This document shows, one piece after another, positions 1 to 8,105 of a DNA stretch of 64,000 bases. The stretch comes from Candidatus Kapaibacterium sp. (GTDB lineage Bacteria > Bacteroidota > Ignavibacteria > Kapaibacteriales > JAEUSM01). The translations under genes were made by a program, and so were the position numbers. Location: the NCBI GenBank assembly GCA_016788785.1, contig JAEUSM010000012.1:170453-234452 (forward strand). The letters run 5' to 3'. The notes below the pieces were generated by a model that had not been told where the DNA came from, did no database searches, and worked only from the letters and a program-made list of their open reading frames with translations. How positions within the stretch are numbered: the stretch's first letter is position 1; each line of letters begins with the position of its first letter.

Positions 1-138
1 TCGTTCTGCAAAGGTAAGTGTAGATTCTCCACGCATGAGTACCTGAGTTAATTCACGAATTGGTTTAGCAGAATCCAAACGATATTCTAATAAACCAGTA
101 ATGCCTGGTAAACCTGGTTGAATTGGTATATGTGCCAT
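1..138 (-). CDS. AhpD-like carboxymuconolactone decarboxylase family protein (partial)
   Basis: The start codon is at 138 and the reading frame is open to the window edge, so only the first 46 codons are visible. The protein begins MAHIPIQPGLPGITGL and is a clear paralogue of the next gene upstream, which begins MAHIPTQPGLPGISSL; both continue with a similar AKP-REL segment. The CxxC active-site region lies outside the window. It sits 26 bp downstream of its paralogue on the same strand and is probably the third gene of an operon led by the MFS transporter at 717-1910. The family assignment is by similarity to the complete neighbour, so the function is inferred. Confidence 0.75.
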   Translation of the reverse strand, partial: MAHIPIQPGLPGITGLLEYRLDSAKPIRELTQVLMRGESTLTFAER

Positions 139-164
139 GATATTATGAAATTAGAGAAAAAAAA

Positions 165-707
165 TTATGATTTTGGAGGTATATAACCTACAGATGCCAT
201 TCTTACACCCATTTCTACATAATCAGCAGGGTCTTGTGGAGTAAAAGAGGCTAATCCATCGACATACCTATTGAACATACTGAATGCAGCGGCAATAAGA
301 ACAGTGTCATGAATTTCCATATCTGTTGCACCCAAACTTTTAGCTAAAGCAACATCTTCATCTGTTACAATACGACCCCCTTTTTGGACTTTCCCAGCAA
401 TTGTAAGTAATGATTTTAGCTTATCACTAACAGATGCATTCACACCATTTAACAAGACATCATCTACAATCGAAGCATCTTCTTTTAAATGAGCACGTGC
501 AGCAGCGGCATGAGATTGAGTGCAAAATACACACTGATTTCTCGATGATACATAGGTTGCTATTACTTCTCTATCACCAGAAGATAAGGAAGATTCTGAG
601 TATAAGAGAACATGAGCTAATTCTCTCATAGGTTTTGCAGTTTCTGGACGAAATGCAAACAAACTACTAATTCCGGGTAAACCGGGTTGTGTTGGAATAT
701 GAGCCAT
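165..707 (-). CDS. AhpD-like peroxidase-related protein (carboxymuconolactone decarboxylase family)
   Basis: This 180-residue protein carries the AhpD-type redox motif: Glu47, Cys59-Val-Phe-Cys62 and His66 (in NQCVFCTQSH). In the family such motifs support thiol-dependent peroxidase or reductase activity in the cytoplasm. No signal peptide or membrane segment is seen. It starts 9 bp after the stop of the MFS transporter and is followed by a second paralogue, which suggests one transcript. The co-transcribed transporter and the Crp/Fnr-type regulator next door suggest a stress or detoxification role, but the substrate is unknown. The carboxymuconolactone decarboxylase reaction itself is unlikely, because the CxxC form resembles AhpD and peroxidase-related enzymes. 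Confidence 0.8.
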   Translation of the reverse strand: MAHIPTQPGLPGISSLFAFRPETAKPMRELAHVLLYSESSLSSGDREVIATYVSSRNQCVFCTQSHAAAARAHLKEDASIVDDVLLNGVNASVSDKLKSLLTIAGKVQKGGRIVTDEDVALAKSLGATDMEIHDTVLIAAAFSMFNRYVDGLASFTPQDPADYVEMGVRMASVGYIPPKS

Positions 708-716
708 ACAATTGAT

Positions 717-1910
717 TTAAATTAATTGAGTATCCTTCGTATCCTTAACGAAGAACATTAAAAATAAGCCGACAATGAATAATACTGAAAAAGCGAGTAT
801 AGAGTTCCCATATCCGCCAAAAAAAGGTACAAGTACACCAACAAAGAAAACACAGACACCCGTAATTATTCTTCCTAAATTAAAAGAAAGTCCTGTTGCA
901 CCTGCACGAATTTTCGTTGGAAACATCTCAGGAATAAAACTTGACAAGGTACCCTGACCTAATCCAATACAAATTCCCATTCCACCTGTAGCGATGATTG
1001 ATGCAAGTGTATAATTTTTAATAAAATAGAATACGAGTATTGACAAAACACTCAATCCGATAAATGCAAATTGAATAACGGGTTTTCTTCCGACTATATT
1101 CGCAAGAAAACCTGAAGAAAATGCTCCAACTATCCCACCTAAAGCCAAACACATCAATATTATTCCTCTTGTTTTATTCGCTTCTGCCAAAGGTACTAAT
1201 TCTTCTGCCCATGTCGGCATCCAAGAAAATAATGCCCATAATCCAATCAACATAGCACCAAAAATCAGCGATGCCAATACTAACGTTTTTGAAAATAGTG
1301 GTTCACTTGATGTTGAAAAAGAAATTGTTATATTCCGATTAGTAAATAGTTCTGAATTTTTTAGGAATATAAATAGCAGAGGAAGAAGTACTCCTACTAA
1401 AGCATTGATGTAGAATAGTTGTTTCCAATCTGGATTTGAAGCGGAAAATATTCCAGTTACCATAATCCCTACAGCAAAAGAATTTGCTAATATGCCAATG
1501 GAAATTGCTCTTTTTTCAGGTGATATAATCTCTGCAATATGTGTAGTAGTTACAACCATTAATCCTCCTACCATAGCTCCTGAGAGAAATCGAAAGAGAG
1601 CAAAAATATGCCAAGAATCTGTAGTATTGGAAGCAATGCACAAAATTGACAATATAGTTGTGAGGATTAAGATTGTTTGTTTACGACCAATTTTATCTGC
1701 AAATAAGCCAGATAAAACACCCCCAATTGACCATCCAATTAAGACAATACCATTGAAAATACTTGCAACAAATAGTCGAACCGATTCAGGTTCATTCAAA
1801 AGAAATACATCCAAAATTTGGCTCAAATTTGCTGAGACAAGTGATGAATTTATGCCACCAAATAGACAAATAATCCAACAAAGGATAAACTGGAGAATAG
1901 TTTTATTCAT
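717..1910 (-). CDS. MFS transporter
   Basis: A 397-residue inner-membrane protein with about twelve hydrophobic segments. It shows the major facilitator loop motif twice: GLFADKIGRKQT after the second helix and NIVGRKPV in the second half. Length and motifs fit proton-coupled symporters of the sugar or organic-acid type. The substrate cannot be read from the sequence. It is the first gene of a likely operon with two AhpD-like proteins. Upstream lie a TATTTTTG -7 element (1931-1938) and a perfect Fnr-type box (1962-1975), so transcription is probably controlled by the Crp/Fnr regulator encoded at 2038-2691. Confidence 0.85.
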   Translation of the reverse strand: MNKTILQFILCWIICLFGGINSSLVSANLSQILDVFLLNEPESVRLFVASIFNGIVLIGWSIGGVLSGLFADKIGRKQTILILTTILSILCIASNTTDSWHIFALFRFLSGAMVGGLMVVTTTHIAEIISPEKRAISIGILANSFAVGIMVTGIFSASNPDWKQLFYINALVGVLLPLLFIFLKNSELFTNRNITISFSTSSEPLFSKTLVLASLIFGAMLIGLWALFSWMPTWAEELVPLAEANKTRGIILMCLALGGIVGAFSSGFLANIVGRKPVIQFAFIGLSVLSILVFYFIKNYTLASIIATGGMGICIGLGQGTLSSFIPEMFPTKIRAGATGLSFNLGRIITGVCVFFVGVLVPFFGGYGNSILAFSVLFIVGLFLMFFVKDTKDTQLI

Positions 1911-1930
1911 AATTTCCTTGAAAATTTATA

Positions 1931-1938
1931 CAAAAATA
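1931..1938 (-). promoter_or_regulatory. -7 promoter element of the MFS operon
   Basis: On the minus strand this reads TATTTTTG, matching the Bacteroidota-type -7 consensus TAnnTTTG, 20 bp upstream of the MFS start codon. No good TTTG -33 element is present; the Fnr-type box takes about that position, which would fit an activator-dependent promoter. Confidence 0.5.
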
Positions 1939-1961
1939 CGAAACACAGGTAGGTGAAAATC

Positions 1962-1975
1962 TTGATTTGAATCAA
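1962..1975. promoter_or_regulatory. Fnr/Crp-family operator (TTGAT-N4-ATCAA)
   Basis: The sequence TTGATTTGAATCAA is an exact match to the classical Fnr half-site pair TTGAT....ATCAA. It lies between the Crp/Fnr regulator gene and the MFS operon. Its centre is about 44 bp upstream of the start point predicted from the -7 element at 1931-1938, close to the -41.5 position of class II activator sites. Confidence 0.6.
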
Positions 1976-2037
1976 GAAAATTAAGAAAATTTCAAGAAAA
2001 TCGTGAAAAAATACGAAAAATTTAGAACTTTTTAAGA

Positions 2038-2691
2038 TTATAACATCTTTTTGCGGAACCGTGAAAAGGTTTCGGGTGAAATTCCAAGGTAGGAAGCTAT
2101 CTGATAATGTTTTGCACGTTCCAAAATATCAGGTTGATGTTCTAACAAATAACTGTATTGTTCTTCGATAGATTTTGTTCTGGTGTAAAGATCTTTTTTT
2201 TCACTGTAGGAAAATCGTTGCTCAGCAGCAGCTCTACTAATATCTTGCCAACAGTTGTGTGAACAAAACAATTCAACTGATTTATGAGATGGGATATATA
2301 ATATTTCAGATTTTTCAATTGCAACGATGTTATATAATGCAGGAAGTTTCATTATTGGATTCATTGTCGCAAAAATCGGAGTTAGTTCTGAGTAAAAATC
2401 TTTTATAAAATGTTGCTCTTCATTTTCATAATAACAAAGGAAGAATCCTTTGGCAATAAAAAATTGATCACCTAGCAATTGTCCTTCATGTTGAATGTGT
2501 TCATTCTTGTCAACATGTTTATACTCAAGAATTGAAAGAAAAGAAGACCATTCTTCGTCAGGTAAATTGGTGATAGAAGAAAAATAGGTGAAAATCGATT
2601 GTAAAGTCGTATCAAAGGAAAAATATGTTGTTGTATCGTTTTCACTAATAAAAACATCATCTTTCACGGAGCTAATCGAATTATTTGCCAT
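2038..2691 (-). CDS. Crp/Fnr family transcriptional regulator
   Basis: A 217-residue protein with an N-terminal cyclic-nucleotide-binding-type beta-roll and a short C-terminal helix-turn-helix ending IASYLGISPETFSRFRKKML. The recognition helix has E-T-F-S-R, the same Glu-x-x-Ser-Arg spacing that Fnr uses to read TTGAT half-sites. The four-cysteine N-terminal pattern of iron-sulphur Fnr is absent, so the signal is not oxygen sensing of that type and is unknown. The start overlaps the end of pdxH by 28 bp; a downstream start cannot be excluded. The likely target is the MFS/AhpD operon whose promoter carries a TTGAT-N4-ATCAA box. Confidence 0.8.
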   Translation of the reverse strand: MANNSISSVKDDVFISENDTTTYFSFDTTLQSIFTYFSSITNLPDEEWSSFLSILEYKHVDKNEHIQHEGQLLGDQFFIAKGFFLCYYENEEQHFIKDFYSELTPIFATMNPIMKLPALYNIVAIEKSEILYIPSHKSVELFCSHNCWQDISRAAAEQRFSYSEKKDLYTRTKSIEEQYSYLLEHQPDILERAKHYQIASYLGISPETFSRFRKKML

Positions 2692-3320
2692 TCATTTGTA
2701 TGCGGCATTAACTGGTACATAATTCTGTCATGAAGTCTGCTTTCGCGACCTTGCCAGAATTCGAAATTAATTGGTCTAATAACAAATCCTCCCCAATAAT
2801 CTGGTAGAGCTAATCTGATATCTTTGTATTTTTCTTGCGATTCTTCAAATTTAGTTTCCAAATACTCTCTTGAAGGAATTATTTCGCTTTGAGGTGAAAT
2901 AACTGCTCCAATTTGGCTTTCTTTGGGTCTCGTTTTGAAATATGCAAACGATTCTTGATGTGTGAGTTTCGAAGCAATTCCTTGAACTCGGACTTGTCGT
3001 TCTAATTCACCCCAGAAAAAAACCATAGAACATTTTGGATTTTCAAGTAACTCTTTGCCTTTTTTACTTTTGTAATTAGTATAAAAGACAAATCCTTCTT
3101 TTTTCACTTCTTTGAGTAAAACAATTCTTACTGAAGGAAATCCATCTGTTGTTGACGTTGCTAATGAAAATGCATTGGGTTCTAAGATTTTAGAATCTAA
3201 GGCTTCTTTGAACCATTGATTAAATTGTTGATAAGGATTTGGATGAACATCATCCTCTAAAAGGCTTGAACGTTTATAATTCTGTCTTAAACTTGAAATA
3301 TCTACATGATTTTCACTCAT
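2664..3320 (-). CDS. pdxH: Pyridoxamine 5'-phosphate oxidase
   Basis: A 218-residue FMN-dependent enzyme that oxidises pyridoxine or pyridoxamine 5'-phosphate to pyridoxal 5'-phosphate, the last step of vitamin B6 salvage. The family C-terminus is clear: FEFWQGRESRLHDR followed by WQIIRLAP. The FMN-binding region SVRIVLLKEV and FYTNYKSKKGKEL is also present. I chose the ATG at 3320 (MSENHVDISSLRQ) rather than an in-frame ATG at 3368, because the upstream one overlaps pgeF and the family normally begins shortly before the DVHPNPYQQF segment. It lies 13 bp downstream of pgeF and overlaps the regulator gene. Confidence 0.93.
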   Translation of the reverse strand: MSENHVDISSLRQNYKRSSLLEDDVHPNPYQQFNQWFKEALDSKILEPNAFSLATSTTDGFPSVRIVLLKEVKKEGFVFYTNYKSKKGKELLENPKCSMVFFWGELERQVRVQGIASKLTHQESFAYFKTRPKESQIGAVISPQSEIIPSREYLETKFEESQEKYKDIRLALPDYWGGFVIRPINFEFWQGRESRLHDRIMYQLMPHTNEWQIIRLAP

Positions 3321-3333
3321 AACGAAGTACGTT

Positions 3334-4074
3334 TTATTTTGCTGAAATTTTGTATATAAACACCACATTTAAACCGAACATCTCTCTATCTCTACGAAAG
3401 GAATGAAACTGATTATTAGAAATAGTACAACTCTTATCACATTCGATATTGTGCAATTGTACACCAGATTCTACTAATTGATCAAAAACATTCTTTTGAA
3501 CATCTAAATGTATGTTCGAATCGATTGTACATACATACTTAGAATCAAACAAGGAAGAAACATCATTTTGTACTACGTACTTTTGTTGCGAAGCTGATGG
3601 GCTTATAAACGCAAGTAATTTTGATGGTTTTGTTCCAAATTCAATCATCATTGATTGAATTGTTTTACCAACAATATTCTTAACTGTTCCTCTCCAGCCT
3701 GAATGAATACCTGCAATGAGTTGGTTTTCAGCATCATAAAGAGTTATACCTACACAATCCGCAACTGAAATACAAAGTACCAAATTCTTTGAAGAAGTAA
3801 TGATAGCATCCCCACTCAAATTAGGTGTCCATTCTTTTACAATGTGTATTCTATCAGAATGTACTTGTTCAAGGAATTGTAACTGATTTCTTTGAATCCC
3901 TAATGTAGTGGAAAAATTCTGTTGAGCAATTTTAATTGATTCAACAGAATATTTTTTTCCAATCTTAGAAACTGCAAATGAAGTACCAATTGGATTAGTG
4001 TTAATTTGTGTTAGTGTAATTCCAGAATGTATTTCGTTGGGAAAAATTGTTGCTCTTTTTACCTCTACTTTCAT
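3334..4074 (-). CDS. pgeF: PgeF/YfiH laccase-domain protein (purine nucleoside phosphorylase family)
   Basis: A 246-residue member of the DUF152/YfiH family. Family landmarks are QVHSDRIHIV, ADCVGITLYDA, AGIHSGWRGTVKNIV and a C-terminal CTISNNQFHSFRRDREMFG. The His and Cys of these motifs form the zinc site (ADC, HSGWRG). Characterised members act on purine nucleosides or edit peptidoglycan precursors; older annotations call them polyphenol oxidases. It is the first gene of a minus-strand group with pdxH and diverges from the PmbA-like gene at 4139. Confidence 0.88.
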   Translation of the reverse strand: MKVEVKRATIFPNEIHSGITLTQINTNPIGTSFAVSKIGKKYSVESIKIAQQNFSTTLGIQRNQLQFLEQVHSDRIHIVKEWTPNLSGDAIITSSKNLVLCISVADCVGITLYDAENQLIAGIHSGWRGTVKNIVGKTIQSMMIEFGTKPSKLLAFISPSASQQKYVVQNDVSSLFDSKYVCTIDSNIHLDVQKNVFDQLVESGVQLHNIECDKSCTISNNQFHSFRRDREMFGLNVVFIYKISAK

Positions 4075-4138
4075 ATTATAATAACTTCACTTTCTAATTG
4101 TCTATGTAGCAAATTTTGTCAATTACTTTTGCATTAAC

Positions 4139-5998
4139 GTGAGTCTACATAAATTAGTACTGCTTTTAACTGTCTATAGTTCCTTGTTTTTTGTACAAAA
4201 TAATCATCTTTCTTCAAAAACTTTTGTTTTAAGAAATAATTTATCAAATCTTTATGAAGATTTGAGGCTCAAAAATGACGAAAAAGAGCTTTTCAAAGCC
4301 ATGAAAGATGAGATGAAACGGTCGTTTAGACATTTACGTTTGGATGGTGTTGACTCTTTATATTATCTTCAATATGTGGTGCAACTTCATAATGTTGTTG
4401 AGGTAAAAACTTCAAAAGGTGGTATTGTAAAAGTTACTCAAAAACCCTACGCTACTCTTTCAGTTCAAGCTCGAGTAGGTTCACCAAAAATGGATAATAC
4501 TAACTTTTTTGATGTTTCATTAAACTTTTTTGGTTCTTCAGATGATGAAGAAAGTTTTGAAAATCGTTTAATACCATTTGAATTAGATTACCCTACCTTA
4601 AGAAATGAACTTTGGTTAGCGACAGATGTTGCTTATAAACAAGCAACAGAAATTTTGGCAAAAAAGGTTTCTTATTTGCAAAATAAAGTTCGGAAAGATT
4701 CTACTCCTGACTTCTATTTATTGCCACCAATTCAATTTTCATTACCATCAACTTCTGTTGAATTAACAACACAAGAACAAACACAAATACCATTCAAATT
4801 AGCTCAACTATCCAAAAGATTTTTGGATTTCCCAGAAATAATTAATTCACAAGTTAATTTTGAGTTTATTCAAAAACGAATGCTCTTTTGTAACTCTGAA
4901 GGTCGTGAATTTGCAAAATCTGATAATTTTTGTGGAGTTGAAGTTGTTGCCTTGACACAAAGAGAAGATGGTATGTTGCTTTCCAATACGTACTCCAATT
5001 ATCAAATTGCTCCCCAAAAATATTTTTTTCAACAAATAGGTTCCAACAAACATTTTTTAGAAAAAGAAATCGACTCTTTAGCAACAACTGTTATAAAACT
5101 TAAAAAAGCACAACCATTAGAAGATCCGTATTCAGGACCAGTTATGTTTACAGGTCAAGCTACAGGAGAATTGTTTGGTCAGTTTTTTATTCCCAATCTT
5201 GTTGTTCAACGTCAAGCACTTTCCGATCAAGGATTTGATGCAACAAGAAATATCGCGTTTCAAAACAAGGTAGGTGGGAGGGTATTGAATGTTTCATTTT
5301 CTGTGAATGCTATTTCTGGATATTCAAAACTTCAAGATTCTGTTGTTGGTTCATTTCAATATGACGATCAAGGAATTGAAACACCTGAACGAATTGAGTT
5401 GGTGAAAAATGGCTATTTAGTAACATTGCTCAATGATAGAACATTAACGAAAAAATTCACTACCTCAAATGGTCATCATCGTTCAGGAGGAACAGCTCCA
5501 GGTGTGATTGAGATTTCTCATAACGGTAATAAAGAAAGCTATGAAAGTCTTAAAAAGAAAATGATGGAACTTTGTAAAAAAAGAGAACTTCCTTTTGGAT
5601 TGGTGGTGAAAAAGATAGTCAACCAAAATCTCCTATTTACTTCGATTTATAGGCTTTCTGAAGGTGAATACCCAATTGCACGAGGTGAGGCAAAAGTGAA
5701 TGCAATTGAAGTGTACAAAGTGTATCCAGATGGCAAAGAAGAACTTATTACATCACCTGAAATCAATGGTATTACTGTTGGTATGTTCAAAGAAATTATT
5801 GGAGCATCAAACATGACGTCTCGTTATAGTTATTTGGCTTCTGCGATTATATCACCATTTATTACTGGAGGTGCACAATTTCTTCCTACGACGTTGTTTT
5901 TCCCAGAAACAATCTTAGTAGAAGAATTAGAAGTAAAACCAAATCAAGAAGAATTTTCTAAACCTCCTATAATGTCAAGTCCATTACTAGCAAAGTAA
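4139..5998 (+). CDS. Exported TldD/PmbA-family protein without zinc motif
   Basis: A 619-residue protein with a GTG start and a hydrophobic N-terminus (LVLLLTVYSSLFFV), likely a signal peptide. The body has the two-part PmbA/TldD fold, including GPVMFTGQATGELFGQ in the place where TldD has its HExxxH zinc motif, and a C-terminal half with the TSNGHHRSGGTAPG segment and the ASNMTSRYSYLAS region. It lacks HExxxH and so resembles the PmbA (non-metal) subunit. Cytosolic TldD/PmbA need two different subunits; here no partner lies nearby. The role outside the cytoplasm is unknown. It is convergent with the REC-kinase gene, with the two stops touching. Confidence 0.7.
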   Translation: MSLHKLVLLLTVYSSLFFVQNNHLSSKTFVLRNNLSNLYEDLRLKNDEKELFKAMKDEMKRSFRHLRLDGVDSLYYLQYVVQLHNVVEVKTSKGGIVKVTQKPYATLSVQARVGSPKMDNTNFFDVSLNFFGSSDDEESFENRLIPFELDYPTLRNELWLATDVAYKQATEILAKKVSYLQNKVRKDSTPDFYLLPPIQFSLPSTSVELTTQEQTQIPFKLAQLSKRFLDFPEIINSQVNFEFIQKRMLFCNSEGREFAKSDNFCGVEVVALTQREDGMLLSNTYSNYQIAPQKYFFQQIGSNKHFLEKEIDSLATTVIKLKKAQPLEDPYSGPVMFTGQATGELFGQFFIPNLVVQRQALSDQGFDATRNIAFQNKVGGRVLNVSFSVNAISGYSKLQDSVVGSFQYDDQGIETPERIELVKNGYLVTLLNDRTLTKKFTTSNGHHRSGGTAPGVIEISHNGNKESYESLKKKMMELCKKRELPFGLVVKKIVNQNLLFTSIYRLSEGEYPIARGEAKVNAIEVYKVYPDGKEELITSPEINGITVGMFKEIIGASNMTSRYSYLASAIISPFITGGAQFLPTTLFFPETILVEELEVKPNQEEFSKPPIMSSPLLAK

Positions 5999-7102
5999 TT
6001 ATGCAGAAATTGGAATGGAAATTTTTATGGTTGTTGCAAATTTATCTTCTAAAGGTACACAATCAATTTCTAATTGACCATTGTAAATCGAAACCATAAA
6101 CATTGCAATTGCTAATCCAAGACCTGCACCTTGCTGTTCATTTTTATCTCTGTCAAATTGAGAAAATGCACCTATAAATGCAATTTGTTCTTTTGGAAAT
6201 TCAATTCCAATATTAGTTATTGAAAGTATGTAAACAAATTGATTCACTTCACCTTTCACTATTATTGGACTTCCTTCTTGAGAATATTTACATGCATTAT
6301 CTATAACTTCACGCAATAGTAACCACAAATGATCTGCCTTTATATGCAAATTAGTTGTTTGTATATCTTCTTGTAAATCATCTAATCTATTCCATTTACT
6401 ACATTTATGTATAACAACTTCGTGGATTTGTCCATGTGAATCTTCCAAAATAGACGATTGATGTTCTTTCAAACTTTCTTCATCATTAGCGATGACTAAC
6501 AAACGAGAAAACTCAATGAATTTATTGACAATAGTCTGCATTCTTGTCGCAGATGAATAAATCTGATTACCTAATTCAGTGATATCTTCAACTTCCAACA
6601 AGTCGGGGTTTTCAAGGAAAATCTTTGAGGCACTAATGATTCCAGTAAGTGGAGTGAGCAATTCGTGAGGAATTGCCATGGACAAATTTTTACGCAAATT
6701 TGTCATATTGGATTCAGTAATGTTTTTGATTGTTTCTGACTTTGCAAGTCGTGATTCAACTGCTGCCAATAATTCTGGACGAGTAAACGGTTTTGTGAGA
6801 TAATCATCTGCACCAAGTTCCATACCTTGTCTCAAATCAACCCTGGTCGTTTTAGCTGTCAAAAAGATGAATGGTATTGTTGCTGTGTGAGGAAGTTTTT
6901 TTAATTCTTCTAATACTCCAAATCCGTCTAAAACAGGCATCATAATGTCACAAACTATCAAATCTGGTAAGTTTTCAATAGCTTTTTCAATACCAACTTT
7001 ACCATTTTCAGCTTGAAAAACTGTGAATTTTGCTGCTTTTAAAATTTCACTTATGGTCATTCTTACTGCGATTTCATCTTCGATGACTAATATTTTTTTC
7101 AT
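5999..7102 (-). CDS. Response regulator-histidine kinase fusion (REC-HisKA-HATPase)
   Basis: A 367-residue soluble protein. Residues 1-120 are a receiver domain with acidic ED near the start, phosphoacceptor Asp52 (in LIVCDIMMP) and Lys104. Residues 135-210 form the dimerisation helix with His146 (AIPHELLTPL). The C-terminal ATPase has an N-box NACKYS and the G-box GAGLGLAIA. This order is typical of cytosolic kinases that receive a phosphate or integrate a partner's signal. The neighbour at 7123-8100 encodes a second kinase with a degenerate ATPase, 20 bp upstream on the same strand, so the two probably work as a pair. Confidence 0.87.
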   Translation of the reverse strand: MKKILVIEDEIAVRMTISEILKAAKFTVFQAENGKVGIEKAIENLPDLIVCDIMMPVLDGFGVLEELKKLPHTATIPFIFLTAKTTRVDLRQGMELGADDYLTKPFTRPELLAAVESRLAKSETIKNITESNMTNLRKNLSMAIPHELLTPLTGIISASKIFLENPDLLEVEDITELGNQIYSSATRMQTIVNKFIEFSRLLVIANDEESLKEHQSSILEDSHGQIHEVVIHKCSKWNRLDDLQEDIQTTNLHIKADHLWLLLREVIDNACKYSQEGSPIIVKGEVNQFVYILSITNIGIEFPKEQIAFIGAFSQFDRDKNEQQGAGLGLAIAMFMVSIYNGQLEIDCVPLEDKFATTIKISIPISA

Positions 7103-7122
7103 TGTTTAAAGTTGATTTTTCG

Positions 7123-8100
7123 TTAAAGGTAAAGTTTAAAAAATGCTCTATCGTCAACAGTATTTCCTATTGTTATCGAGGCATTAAGATATTGAGAACA
7201 TATTGATGCTAAAAGGTATGGTAACCATTCTCCTGAAACGTCTTCGATAATATTTTCTGAAAATAAAGGAAGTAATAACTGTAGTTCGCTTTCACTAAAA
7301 GTTTTGTGTGAACTTTGAATATCAATTTCTATCCCTTCATTATTATTTGTTGTAATAGAAATAGTAGTACTATTTGTTTCCGATTGGAAGGTTTGTAATG
7401 CTACACCAATCACATAAAGCAAAGCTCGAATAGGAACTCTGACTATTAAGTTGTCATTCTTGCTAATGTTGACCTTCTGCGAAAACGTAAATCGTTTTGA
7501 GAGAATACTTTCAAGTTGTTGAAAAAAATCTTCAATAGTATTTTGTGTAACATTCACAACTTCTTGAGTATTGGAACGAGCATCATACAACTCAGCTATC
7601 ATTTCTAATAACTTGGAAATAGAGGTTGATTGCTGTTGAATTGAGTGTAAAAATTCAGTGATTTTTTCTGTATCCCATTCTAGGAAAAAATCTAACAGTA
7701 ATTCCACAGAGGATTGAATGACAGTTAATGGAGTTCGAAATTCATGGGCTAAGATGGTGAAAATATCCAATTCCTGTTTGGAACGTTTCAATTGTAAGGT
7801 TTCGGAACTTGCATCTTTTTTATCATCAAGTACCAACAAAACTGAAGTAAAAAAATTGAGAGTTTCTATAGACTCAGAGTCTTTTATGGATTGAAATTGT
7901 AAATGAAAATATTTTGACTTTAAGTAATTTACTGTTGAATTTGAATTAATCGTAGATGTATCACTTTCAAGACGCTCAGATAAATTTGCATTAACCGAAG
8001 TGAATTCTTGAGAATTACGCAACAGAATAATTGCCAGCTCGAGTTTCGAGCAAGCAATTATTCTCGTTAAAAGTTCGTAATAATTACTTATTGAATGCAT
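7123..8100 (-). CDS. Histidine kinase with degenerate ATPase domain
   Basis: A 325-residue soluble protein. The dimerisation/phosphoacceptor helix is intact, with His119 in FTILAHEFRTPLTVI. The region that should be the ATP-binding domain keeps the length and beta-strand pattern, but I see no N-box asparagine (VIGVALQTFQ) and no glycine-rich G1/G2 boxes (GEWLPYLLASI). It probably cannot phosphorylate itself. It could be a phosphotransfer or scaffold partner of the REC-kinase encoded directly downstream. The N-terminal ~100 residues match no domain I recognise. Confidence 0.7.
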   Translation of the reverse strand: MHSISNYYELLTRIIACSKLELAIILLRNSQEFTSVNANLSERLESDTSTINSNSTVNYLKSKYFHLQFQSIKDSESIETLNFFTSVLLVLDDKKDASSETLQLKRSKQELDIFTILAHEFRTPLTVIQSSVELLLDFFLEWDTEKITEFLHSIQQQSTSISKLLEMIAELYDARSNTQEVVNVTQNTIEDFFQQLESILSKRFTFSQKVNISKNDNLIVRVPIRALLYVIGVALQTFQSETNSTTISITTNNNEGIEIDIQSSHKTFSESELQLLLPLFSENIIEDVSGEWLPYLLASICSQYLNASITIGNTVDDRAFFKLYL

Positions 8101-8105
8101 GATTG

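Noticed and set aside
3321..3368. pdxH start at ATG 3368
   Set aside because: It would overlap the end of pgeF; the ATG at 3320 leaves a normal 13-bp gap and gives the usual protein length.
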